Assembly: GCA_946480785.1 (NCBI GenBank)
Contig: CAMLLD010000010.1
Coordinates: 30,535 to 94,534 of the forward strand
Reading direction: 5' to 3'
Length of the DNA stretch: 64,000 nucleotides
Origin: an uncultured Blastocatellia bacterium
Lineage (GTDB): Bacteria > Acidobacteriota > Blastocatellia > Pyrinomonadales > Pyrinomonadaceae
Shown here: piece by piece, positions 8,483 to 15,847 of the stretch
Numbering within the stretch: the stretch's first letter is position 1
How the letters are laid out: the number at the start of each line of letters is the position of its first letter
Notes under the pieces: model-generated
Told to the model about the DNA's origin: nothing
Database searches by the model: none
What the model saw: only the letters and a program-made list of their open reading frames with translations
Translations under genes and position numbers: made by a program

Positions 8483-8710
8483 ATGGGATCTTCAGCCTCA
8501 GATAAACTGCGGGAGTGGGTTCGCAACTGGCAGGTTGTTGGACCGCAGTTGGATCGCTTGCGGCGCGAAAGTATTCGCAAAGCTAACACTCAAGAATCCA
8601 TCAGACAGTTTGATCTGGCCTTCAAAGCCGCCATCCGCAACACACCTCATCGGCAAACATCCGGACTCATTGAGTTCCAGCGTCTGCTGCGCAAGCTGCC
8701 ACAAAAATGA
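8483..8710 (+). CDS. small protein paired with a nucleotidyltransferase
   Basis: A 75-residue, strongly charged helical protein (KLREWVRNWQVVGPQLDRLRRESIRK) with no transmembrane segment. Its TGA overlaps the ATG of the nucleotidyltransferase gene (ATGA), the usual arrangement of a small antitoxin or partner ahead of a toxin-like enzyme. It could equally be a substrate-recruiting subunit. No family is recognised. Base composition is nearer 50% GC than the flanking suc genes. Confidence 0.6.
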   Translation: MGSSASDKLREWVRNWQVVGPQLDRLRRESIRKANTQESIRQFDLAFKAAIRNTPHRQTSGLIEFQRLLRKLPQK

Positions 8711-9261
8711 TCGATCTGATTACCGAGGCTCGCAAGTTTCAAGACCTCTGTCAGAGTATGAGTTGGAGGTTTTGCTTCATCGGCGGCTTGGCCGTGCAGC
8801 ACTGGGGAGAGCCGCGCCTTACTCGCGATGTGGACGTTAGTATTCTCACCGGCTTTGGAGTTGAGGATGAGTTCACTTCCGCAATTCTGAAGGTTTACCG
8901 GCCAAGGTTCAGTGACGCTGCTCAGTTTGCACAACAACACCGTGTTTTATTGGTGCAAACGAGTTCTGGAGTCGATTTTGATATTTCTTTGGCTGCTTTG
9001 CCGTTCGAAGAAGAGATGATTCGCCGCAGTGTTTCGGCCGAGTACTTGCCCGGCGTAGAGTTACAGATCTGTTCGGCAGAGGATCTCATCGTCCTCAAGT
9101 CTTTCGCTAACCGCGTGCAAGACTGGCAAGACGTCAACTCTGTTGTGGAGCGGCAAGGTAAGCAAAACCTCGATTGGAACTACATCTTTGCGAGCGTGAC
9201 ACCGCTCGTGGAATTGAAAGACGAGCCACAGATCATCGAACGGTTGAAAAGTCTGCAATGA
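8707..9261 (+). CDS. AbiEii/MNT-like nucleotidyltransferase
   Basis: A 184-residue protein. The polymerase-beta-type nucleotidyltransferase core is visible: GG at 26-27, then the two metal-binding aspartates D41 and D43 in TRDVDVSI, and a third acidic position in SGVDFDISLA (D90/D92). The later ICSAEDLIVLKSFA is the KLxA-like region found in AbiEii/AbiGii and related enzymes. Such enzymes act as abortive-infection or toxin components, or modify tRNA or proteins. With the 75-residue protein ahead of it, it may form a type IV-like toxin-antitoxin pair; this is inferred from layout. It lies inside the suc cluster with unlike base composition, suggesting insertion. Confidence 0.7.
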   Translation: MIDLITEARKFQDLCQSMSWRFCFIGGLAVQHWGEPRLTRDVDVSILTGFGVEDEFTSAILKVYRPRFSDAAQFAQQHRVLLVQTSSGVDFDISLAALPFEEEMIRRSVSAEYLPGVELQICSAEDLIVLKSFANRVQDWQDVNSVVERQGKQNLDWNYIFASVTPLVELKDEPQIIERLKSLQ

Positions 9262-9291
9262 GGTTTGCGCCTCGTGTCCTTGAGTCGAGTT

Positions 9292-9319
9292 TTGGTGTCC
9301 GCAGAGACATTGCTATACT
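9292..9319 (+). promoter_or_regulatory. candidate promoter for sucD
   Basis: TTGGTG (9292-9297) and TATACT (9314-9319) are 16 bp apart and lie about 42 bp upstream of the sucD start. A separate promoter fits with the interruption of the sucCD unit. Confidence 0.5.
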
Positions 9320-9360
9320 CACGCCTTTCGAAATAACCCGCTAATTTAAGGAGCTTTTCA

Positions 9361-10227
9361 TTGAGCGTTCTGGTTGATAAGTCTACGCGTCTCATCGTGC
9401 AGGGGATTACGGGGAAAGAGGGGACGTTTCATACGAAACAGATGGTGGAGTATGGAACGAATGTCGTCGGGGGCGTGACGCCGGGTAAGGGCGGAACTAC
9501 TCACGAGGGAATTCCGGTTTTCAATGCGGTCGCCGATGCGGTTAAGGAGGCCGGTGCGAATGCGTCGGTGATCTATGTGCCGCCTTCATTCGCCGCGGAT
9601 GCGATCATGGAAGCCGCCGACGCGGGCATTCCCGTTGTCGTTTGCATCACCGAAGGCATCCCCACGCTCGACATGGTGAAGGTCAAGGAATACCTGCGCG
9701 ACAAACCGACGCGTCTGATTGGTCCAAACTGCCCGGGGATCATCTCGCCCGGCAAGTGCAAGATCGGCATCATGCCCGGTCACATACATCGCGAGGGCAA
9801 CATCGGCGTCGTCTCGCGTTCGGGAACGCTGACTTACGAAGCGGTGGGCCAACTGACCGCGCTCGGCCTGGGTCAATCGTCGGCGATCGGCATCGGCGGC
9901 GATCCGATTGTCGGCACGACGCACGTCGATGCGTTGCGCTTGTTCCAGGACGATCCGGAAACGACAGGCATCGTGATGATCGGCGAGATCGGTGGCAGCG
10001 CTGAAGAAGACGCGGCTGCGTTTGCCAAAGAACACGTGTCGAAACCCATCGTCGCGTTCATCGCGGGACAAACAGCGCCGCCGGGACGGCGCATGGGCCA
10101 CGCCGGCGCGATCATCGCGGGCGGCAAAGGCACCGCAGCCGAGAAGATGAAAGCACTGAGCGACGCCGGCATTCACGTCGTCAAGTCACCCGCTGACATC
10201 GGCAAAGCCATGAAGGACGCACTCTAA
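9361..10227 (+). CDS. sucD: succinate-CoA ligase alpha subunit
   Basis: A 288-residue protein starting with TTG after AAGGAGC. It binds CoA and carries the active-site phosphohistidine of succinyl-CoA synthetase. Visible features are the N-terminal Rossmann loop [20 protein letters not shown], the central [11 protein letters not shown], and the C-terminal [12 protein letters not shown] loop that includes the phosphorylated His. It partners the beta subunit encoded at 5879. It is followed by ndk after 17 bp. Confidence 0.97.
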   Translation: MSVLVDKSTRLIVQGITGKEGTFHTKQMVEYGTNVVGGVTPGKGGTTHEGIPVFNAVADAVKEAGANASVIYVPPSFAADAIMEAADAGIPVVVCITEGIPTLDMVKVKEYLRDKPTRLIGPNCPGIISPGKCKIGIMPGHIHREGNIGVVSRSGTLTYEAVGQLTALGLGQSSAIGIGGDPIVGTTHVDALRLFQDDPETTGIVMIGEIGGSAEEDAAAFAKEHVSKPIVAFIAGQTAPPGRRMGHAGAIIAGGKGTAAEKMKALSDAGIHVVKSPADIGKAMKDAL

Positions 10228-10228
10228 A

Positions 10229-10247
10229 CCACAGATAAACACAGATG
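10229..10247 (+). repeat. CACAGAT-type motif overlapping the ndk start
   Basis: CCACAGATAAACACAGATG follows the sucD stop, and its final ATG is the start codon of ndk. It belongs to the same motif group as 652-680 and 20081-20100. Confidence 0.5.
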
Positions 10248-10661
10248 ACTAATTTAACTTTTGGGATAGTTAAGCCTGACGCAGTCAAAGCCGGACACAC
10301 GGGCTCGATCATTCAACGCATCCTTGACAGCGGTTTCAAAATCCGCGGCTTGAAACTCATTCACATGACGCGCGCACAAGCCGAAGGCTTCTACGCCGTC
10401 CACCGCGAGCGCCCGTTCTTCAGCGGACTCACCGAATTCATGTCGAGTGGTCCATGCGTCGTGATGGCCCTCGAAAAAGAAGGCGCCGTCAAAGCGTGGC
10501 GCGACCTGATGGGCGCCACCGATCCCGACAAAGCCGACGCCGGCACACTCCGCAAAGACTTCGGCGGCTCAGTCGGTGAAAACGCCGTTCACGGTTCCGA
10601 CTCAGACGAAAACGCAGCGATCGAGATCTCCTACTTCTTTAGTCGCCTCGAATTAGTCTGA
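10245..10661 (+). CDS. ndk: nucleoside diphosphate kinase
   Basis: A 138-residue protein of normal length. It transfers phosphate among nucleoside di- and triphosphates through a phosphohistidine. The N-terminus LTFGIVKPDAVKAGHTG and the catalytic region ENAVHGSDSDENA (phospho-His near 117) are unmistakable. Lying directly after sucD, it can use the nucleotide triphosphate made by succinyl-CoA synthetase. No ordinary Shine-Dalgarno site is seen, because the repeat motif occupies that position. Confidence 0.97.
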   Translation: MTNLTFGIVKPDAVKAGHTGSIIQRILDSGFKIRGLKLIHMTRAQAEGFYAVHRERPFFSGLTEFMSSGPCVVMALEKEGAVKAWRDLMGATDPDKADAGTLRKDFGGSVGENAVHGSDSDENAAIEISYFFSRLELV

Positions 10662-10678
10662 CGCGATCGAAATCGCAG

Positions 10679-11212
10679 ATGAAGTATTGTCCGCAGTGCA
10701 ATCGACAGTACACCGAGCCCTGGCTCACGTTCTGCTCGGATGACGGCACGATGCTGATCGAGGAGCTGTCGCCGCCCGTCGATCCCAACTGGAACCCAAT
10801 CATCCGCGAGCCGAAAGTCGACACGCGTTCCGAACAGGAAACGCAGTGGCTGCCGCGAGAATCGCCGTTGCCCGGCGGCTGGGTCGCACCGGACGAACGC
10901 CCGCCGATGACGCCGGTATGGCAACCGCCGCCACCACCGCCGCTGCCGCGCAAACAACAGAGCCAGGGCCTGGCAGTGGGATCGATGATCACCGGCATAC
11001 TCGGTTTGATCCTCGGTTGTTTCGGACCGCTACCGGGAATCGCTGCAATTATTCTCGGCTCGATGGCCCTCTCGCAGATCAAACGCTCGCCCGAGACGAC
11101 CGGCGGCAAACCGCTCGCAATCATTGGCATCGTCACCGGCAGTTTGACCGTTGCTTTCTACGGCTTGCTAATCATCTGGATGATTCTGGCAGGCGCGCTT
11201 GGGAACCTTTGA
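10679..11212 (+). CDS. zinc-ribbon membrane protein with DUF4190-like domain
   Basis: A 177-residue protein. The first 20 residues form a half zinc ribbon (MKYCPQCNRQY, then FCSDDG). A proline-rich linker (about residues 60-100, with PPPPPPLPRK) is followed by two hydrophobic segments (about 105-130 and 148-172) separated by ALSQIKRSPETTGGKPLA, the pattern of DUF4190 membrane proteins. It is expected to sit in the inner membrane with the zinc ribbon in the cytoplasm. Function unknown. Several proteins in the window share this ribbon-plus-membrane plan (17327, 49939). Confidence 0.7.
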   Translation: MKYCPQCNRQYTEPWLTFCSDDGTMLIEELSPPVDPNWNPIIREPKVDTRSEQETQWLPRESPLPGGWVAPDERPPMTPVWQPPPPPPLPRKQQSQGLAVGSMITGILGLILGCFGPLPGIAAIILGSMALSQIKRSPETTGGKPLAIIGIVTGSLTVAFYGLLIIWMILAGALGNL

Positions 11213-11233
11213 CACACCGATTACACTGAACAC

Positions 11234-11755
11234 ATGTCAATCATCTCCGACGTCATTGAATCGACAAAGGCCATCATCCAGGGCATGGGTGTGACACTCT
11301 CGTATATCCCCAAACGCAAGTGGACGGTCGAATATCCCGACGACCCTGTGACCCTGCAGCCACGCTATCGCGGGCAGCATTTGCTGCACGTTGACGAACT
11401 CGGCCGCGAAAAGTGCGTCGCGTGCTATTTGTGCGCCGCCGCCTGTCCTTCGGAGTGCATTTATATCGTGGCTGCCGACGATCCGCGTCCGCCCGCAGAG
11501 CGCACCGGAGTCGACGAACGTTACGCTGCCGTTTACAACATCGATTACGGGCGCTGCATTTTTTGCGGTTACTGCGTCGAGGCTTGTCCGAAAGACGCGA
11601 TCACCCACGGCTACAATTTCGAGCTCTCGGTTTACAGTCGCGCGGATCTCCTCAAGACCAAAGACGATCTGCTGATCACCAAGCAATTACAGTCGAAGAA
11701 CTACCGCGTCGCACTCTCGCATGAAGATGTGGATTCTGAATACAAAGAAGTCTGA
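11234..11755 (+). CDS. nuoI: NADH-quinone oxidoreductase subunit I
   Basis: A 173-residue ferredoxin-type subunit of respiratory complex I, which carries the two [4Fe-4S] clusters N6a and N6b on the peripheral arm. Both Cx2Cx2Cx3CP motifs are intact: C61, C64, C67, C71 and C108, C111, C114, C118. The N-terminal amphipathic helix (TKAIIQGMGVTLSYI) attaches it to the membrane arm. Other nuo genes are absent from this window, so it is an isolated copy or the genome has a scattered complex I. It is followed by a cyclase gene after 23 bp. Confidence 0.93.
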   Translation: MSIISDVIESTKAIIQGMGVTLSYIPKRKWTVEYPDDPVTLQPRYRGQHLLHVDELGREKCVACYLCAAACPSECIYIVAADDPRPPAERTGVDERYAAVYNIDYGRCIFCGYCVEACPKDAITHGYNFELSVYSRADLLKTKDDLLITKQLQSKNYRVALSHEDVDSEYKEV

Positions 11756-11778
11756 TCCACGTCCGGTTAATCCGCGGC

Positions 11779-13617
11779 ATGTCTGTTCGTGACATTCACA
11801 AACGATGGGAGTTTGATCTCAAATCGAGTCCGGAGAGACTTTGGCCCTTCATCGCCGACACCAACCGCTTCAACCGCGACACCGGCGTTCCCGAAGTAGA
11901 GATCGATAAAGCGCAGAAACAGTTGCGCAACGCGCGCCGGAAGCTTCGGCTTTCGGTCTATGGCATGCCCATCGAATGGGAAGAACAACCGTTCGAATGG
12001 GTGCGGCCGAAGCGTTTCGGCATCGAGCGGGTTTACAGCAAGGGACCAATGGCGCGGCTGCGTGTGCTCGCGCAGTTAACACCCAACGACGAGGGCGGCA
12101 CACACCTGATTTACGAAGTCTGGTCCACGCCGCGCAATCTGCCCGGCGCTTTCGCGATCGCGCTGCAACTCGGTTTGATCGTTGCGCGCCGCTTTCGCGA
12201 CGCGATTCTGAAGTACGACGCTGCGGCGTCGAATGGCGGGAGTAATGAGATGACTGAACCTGACACGACGCGGTCGTCGTTTGATCTGGCGCGGCTCACG
12301 TCGTTGCGCGAAAAGCTTCTGGCCGATCTCGAACAAGCCGACATGCCGCGCGAGAAACGCGCGATCGGCGAGCGCCTCGTCGAGTTTATCGAACACGCCG
12401 ACGATCTCGCGGCGACACGCATCCGGCCTTACAAACTCGCCGACGATTGGAACGAACGGCGTCGCGATGTGCTGGAGGTTTGTCTGCACGCGACGCGCGT
12501 AGGTCTGCTCGACTTTCAGTGGGACCTGCTTTGTCCGTTATGTCGTGGGCCACAGGAGTCGGGCAAGTCGTTGCGCGACATTCACACGGACGTTCACTGC
12601 GACGGTTGCAAGATCGACTTTCGCGTTAACTTCGATCGCTACGTCGAGCTGACGTTTCGCCCGAACCCGGCGGTGCGCCGCGTGGAGATTCGATCGTTTT
12701 GCGTGGGCAGTCCCGAATTGACGCCGCACGTTGTGGCCCAGCAACTCCTGCAAGCGGGTGAGCAGCGCGTGCTCGATTTGCCACTCGAATCCGGCACTTA
12801 TCGGTTACGCGCTGTCGAACTACAGGGCGCGCAGGACGTCGTGGTTTCGGCCGACGGCGCGACGTCAGCGCAGATCAACCTCTCAACGAATGATTGGACG
12901 GGGGACACGTTGCGCGTAGCGGAGCGGTCGTCGTTCGACCTGCGCAATCAAACGGACGCCGAACAGCTTTTGATTCTCGAGCGCACGGCCTGGAACGATC
13001 AGGCGACGACCGCGGCGGAAGTCACGGCGTTGCAAATGTTCCGCGATCTGTTTGCGTCCGAAGCTTTGCGGCCCGGCGAACAGATCTCCGTCGGTACGTT
13101 GACGGTTTTATTCACCGACCTGCGCGACTCAACCAAGCTCTATCGCGAAATCGGCGACGCGACCGCGTTTGGCCGCGTGATGAACCACTTCGACGTGGTG
13201 CGAAAAGCGATCGCCGAGCACGACGGCGCTATCGTGAAGACGATCGGCGACGCGGTGATGGCTGTATTTCGTTGCGCCGCCGACGGTCTGACCGCCATGC
13301 TCGAAGCGCAACGAACGTTGGCCCAGCCAGGCGACGGCAGTACGCCGTTGCAGTTGAAAGCCGGTCTGCACACTGGTCCATGCATCGCAGTGACGCTGAA
13401 CGAACGGCTCGATTACTTCGGCTCGACAGTAAATCTCGCGGCGCGTCTCGAAGCCCTCTCGTCCGGAAACGACGTGATAATCTCGCGGCCTGTTTTTGAA
13501 GACGCGCAGGTTCGCGAGCTGCTCGAATCCAAACAACTGGCAGCGACGGAATTCGACATGGCTTTGAAGGGTTTTGACGACGAGCGGTTCGCGTTATGGA
13601 GAGTCAGTAAAGCATGA
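11779..13617 (+). CDS. class III adenylate cyclase with SRPBCC and DUF5939-like regions
   Basis: A 612-residue soluble protein. Residues 1-155 resemble an SRPBCC/START-like ligand-binding fold. Residues about 170-420 carry a Cys pair region (CPLCRGP, then CDGCKIDF) typical of the DUF5939 segment found before bacterial cyclases. Residues about 430-610 are the cyclase homology domain: FTDLRDST and IGDAVM hold the metal aspartates, IVKTIGD the adenine-selecting Lys, and DYFGSTVNLAARL the adenine-selecting Asp and the transition-state Asn and Arg. All catalytic residues appear intact, so cAMP synthesis is predicted. Its stop overlaps the ABC ATPase start (ATGA). Confidence 0.88.
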   Translation: MSVRDIHKRWEFDLKSSPERLWPFIADTNRFNRDTGVPEVEIDKAQKQLRNARRKLRLSVYGMPIEWEEQPFEWVRPKRFGIERVYSKGPMARLRVLAQLTPNDEGGTHLIYEVWSTPRNLPGAFAIALQLGLIVARRFRDAILKYDAAASNGGSNEMTEPDTTRSSFDLARLTSLREKLLADLEQADMPREKRAIGERLVEFIEHADDLAATRIRPYKLADDWNERRRDVLEVCLHATRVGLLDFQWDLLCPLCRGPQESGKSLRDIHTDVHCDGCKIDFRVNFDRYVELTFRPNPAVRRVEIRSFCVGSPELTPHVVAQQLLQAGEQRVLDLPLESGTYRLRAVELQGAQDVVVSADGATSAQINLSTNDWTGDTLRVAERSSFDLRNQTDAEQLLILERTAWNDQATTAAEVTALQMFRDLFASEALRPGEQISVGTLTVLFTDLRDSTKLYREIGDATAFGRVMNHFDVVRKAIAEHDGAIVKTIGDAVMAVFRCAADGLTAMLEAQRTLAQPGDGSTPLQLKAGLHTGPCIAVTLNERLDYFGSTVNLAARLEALSSGNDVIISRPVFEDAQVRELLESKQLAATEFDMALKGFDDERFALWRVSKA

Positions 13618-14315
13618 GCGCCCTGCTGGCCGCACAGGAAGTTTTCAAAATTTATCAGATGGGCACGAACAGCGTGACTGCCCTCGACAACGTCTCGCTC
13701 GACATCAACGAGGGCGAGTTTGTCGCCATTCAAGGCACCTCCGGTTCCGGCAAGTCGACGCTGCTGAACATGCTCGGCGGACTCGATCACCCGACGAAAG
13801 GCGACGTGTATTTTGCGTCGAAGCCACTCGGGCCGTTCACGAAGAAAGAGATGGCGCGCTACCGGCGTTTTTCGGTCGGCATGATCTTTCAAAACTTCAA
13901 TCTCATTCCGACGATGACGGCGCGCGAGAACGTTTCGCTAGCACTCGCTTTCGGTGGTTTACGTGGCCAGCAGCGGCGCGCGCGTTCGAGTGAGTTGCTG
14001 GCGCGCGTCGGCCTCGGCGATCGGCTCGAACATCGACCGTCGGAGTTGTCGGGCGGCGAACAACAGCGCGTCGCGATTGCCCGCGCGCTCGCGAACAATC
14101 CGAAGGTGTTGCTTGCCGACGAACCGACGGGAAACCTCGACTCGATTCGCGCGCACGAGTTGCTCGCGTTGCTGCGCGAGATGGTTAATAAAGACTCGTT
14201 AACGATCGTGATGGTCACGCACGATCAGGAGCTCGCCAACAGCTTCGCCGATCGCCTCGTTTTGATGAAGGATGGAAAGATCTCGAATGGAGGATCTTAT
14301 GTCGCAGCCCGCTAA
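13614..14315 (+). CDS. ABC transporter ATP-binding protein, LolD/MacB type
   Basis: A 233-residue ATPase. Walker A is GTSGSGKST (about 42-50), the signature LSGGEQQRVAIARAL (about 144-158), Walker B VLLADEPTG and the H-loop VMVTHDQE. The short length and the sequence NLIPTMTARENV place it with MacB/LolD/FtsE-type ATPases that drive mechanotransmission rather than ordinary import. Its likely permease is the MacB-like gene at 15848, two genes downstream. The 3' end overlaps the next gene. Confidence 0.92.
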   Translation: MSALLAAQEVFKIYQMGTNSVTALDNVSLDINEGEFVAIQGTSGSGKSTLLNMLGGLDHPTKGDVYFASKPLGPFTKKEMARYRRFSVGMIFQNFNLIPTMTARENVSLALAFGGLRGQQRRARSSELLARVGLGDRLEHRPSELSGGEQQRVAIARALANNPKVLLADEPTGNLDSIRAHELLALLREMVNKDSLTIVMVTHDQELANSFADRLVLMKDGKISNGGSYVAAR

Positions 14316-15150
14316 CCAGATGACGCTTGAAGCGCTCCGTTCCGTGCCGCTCTTCGCTTCACTCGACGACGACGCAGCGCGGGACCTACGCAATCTGTTA
14401 TCGGAAGAAGCCGTGCCGCAGAACACGCGTCTCTTCCGTCAGGGCGACACCGGCGATGCGATGTATCTGATTGAAAGCGGACGCGTGCGCATCAGTATTC
14501 GCGACGACGACAAACAGGAAGTGACGTTGGCAGAGTTGGCCCAGGGAGACTTCTTCGGCGAGATGTCGATCATCGATGGGCGGCAACGTTCCGCGGATGC
14601 GAAAGTCATTGAAGACTCGCGTTTGGCCGTGTTGTCACGCGAAGCGTTCTTGACGTTTGTGCGCAAGAAACCGGACGTGGCGCTCGAAATGTTGAGCGCG
14701 TTGACGGATAGGTTGCGGCGCACTGACGAGCTGCTTCGTTCGCGTGTGTCGCGCAATGTCAACGAAGAAGAGCAAGCGCGTTTGACGCTCGCGGATCGCG
14801 CGGCGGACATGATCGCGGAGTTTGGCGGCAGTTGGAAATTTATCGGTGTGTCGATCGGGCTGATTATCTTTTGGATCATTTTCAACTCTTACATTCTGGT
14901 GCGCGGCTTCGATCCCGCGCCGTATCAAATGTTGAATCTAGTGCTCGCGGTGATTGCCGGCATGCAGGCGCCGATTATCATGATGTCGCAGAACCGGCAG
15001 GGCGAAAAAGATCGGCTGCGCGCGGACCTTGATTACCAGGTGAACTTAAAAAACGAATTGTCGCTGGCGGAAGTGTTGCGGCGTTTGGACGTGCTCGAGA
15101 GTGAGCGATTGCCGAAACTGGTTGAGGAGATGAAAACCCAAACCAAATGA
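14299..15150 (+). CDS. cyclic-nucleotide-binding protein with DUF1003 membrane domain
   Basis: A 283-residue protein. The start at 14299 is preferred over 14272 and 14287 because GGAGG precedes it by five bases. Residues about 10-125 form a cNMP-binding domain (LFRQGDTGDAMYLIESGRV, then FFGEMSIIDGRQRSADA, whose FGE...R-S/T phosphate-binding cassette is kept). Residues about 165-250 match DUF1003, with two hydrophobic helices. A C-terminal coiled-coil-like tail follows. It lies two genes after an adenylate cyclase and could be its membrane effector; that link is inferred. Confidence 0.85.
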   Translation: MSQPANQMTLEALRSVPLFASLDDDAARDLRNLLSEEAVPQNTRLFRQGDTGDAMYLIESGRVRISIRDDDKQEVTLAELAQGDFFGEMSIIDGRQRSADAKVIEDSRLAVLSREAFLTFVRKKPDVALEMLSALTDRLRRTDELLRSRVSRNVNEEEQARLTLADRAADMIAEFGGSWKFIGVSIGLIIFWIIFNSYILVRGFDPAPYQMLNLVLAVIAGMQAPIIMMSQNRQGEKDRLRADLDYQVNLKNELSLAEVLRRLDVLESERLPKLVEEMKTQTK

Positions 15151-15845
15151 TCAAAGCCATCTTCTTCGATTTCAACGGCGTCATTCTCGACGACGAGATA
15201 ATTCAAATGAAGGCTTATCGTGAAGTGCTGCGCGGTCACGACATCGACCTCACCGAGGAGATGTATCTCGCGGGCCTCGGCATGGACGACCGCACGTTTC
15301 TACGCACGATCTTCGGCAAGGCAGGCAAGCCGTTGACGGACGAATTGCTTGGCTCGGTGATCGAAGCGAAGACTGCTGCGCACCGCGAGACGATCAAAGA
15401 TGAACTGCCGTTCTTTCCGGGTGTGCTGACGTTTTTGAAAGCGACCGCGCGACATTTTCAGCTCGGTCTCGTGAGCATGGCGAACAAGGCTGAGGTCAAT
15501 TACGTGTTTGAGCGGGCGCAGCTCGGCCCGCTGTTTTCTGTTGTCATCACTGCTGAAGACGCGACCGCCTGCAAACCCGCGCCTGATTGTTACGTGAGTG
15601 GGCTGACGAAGTTGAACGAGAAACGGCAAAGCGAACGGTTGTTGCCGCTGCTCGCGGCGGAGTGTTTGGCGATTGAAGATTCGCCGCCGGGAATTGAATC
15701 CGCGCGCGCCGCGGGAATGCGCACGCTCGCGGTGACGAACACTGTAGGCGAAAAGGAACTTCGCGCTGCGGGCGCGGACGTTGTTACGCAGAACCTGGCC
15801 GATTGGACACCGGATGCGGTTCACCTGGTTTGCGAGTCGCACTAA
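15147..15845 (+). CDS. HAD-superfamily hydrolase, beta-phosphoglucomutase-like
   Basis: A 232-residue protein, ATGA-coupled to the preceding gene. Motif I is FFDFNGVILDDE: the nucleophilic Asp is present, but the usual second Asp (+2) is Asn. Motif II is VSMANKAEV, motif III the Lys of ACKPAPDCY, and motif IV LAIEDSPPGIESA. The cap lies between residues 15 and 85. The family removes or transfers phosphate on small sugars. The DxN variant occurs in this subfamily, but the general acid/base is changed, so the exact reaction is uncertain. Confidence 0.85.
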   Translation: MIKAIFFDFNGVILDDEIIQMKAYREVLRGHDIDLTEEMYLAGLGMDDRTFLRTIFGKAGKPLTDELLGSVIEAKTAAHRETIKDELPFFPGVLTFLKATARHFQLGLVSMANKAEVNYVFERAQLGPLFSVVITAEDATACKPAPDCYVSGLTKLNEKRQSERLLPLLAAECLAIEDSPPGIESARAAGMRTLAVTNTVGEKELRAAGADVVTQNLADWTPDAVHLVCESH

Positions 15846-15847
15846 TC

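Noticed and set aside
8478..8840. 120-residue plus-strand open frame overlapping the small partner gene
   Set aside because: It is in another frame of the 8483/8707 gene pair and has no domain or SD of its own.
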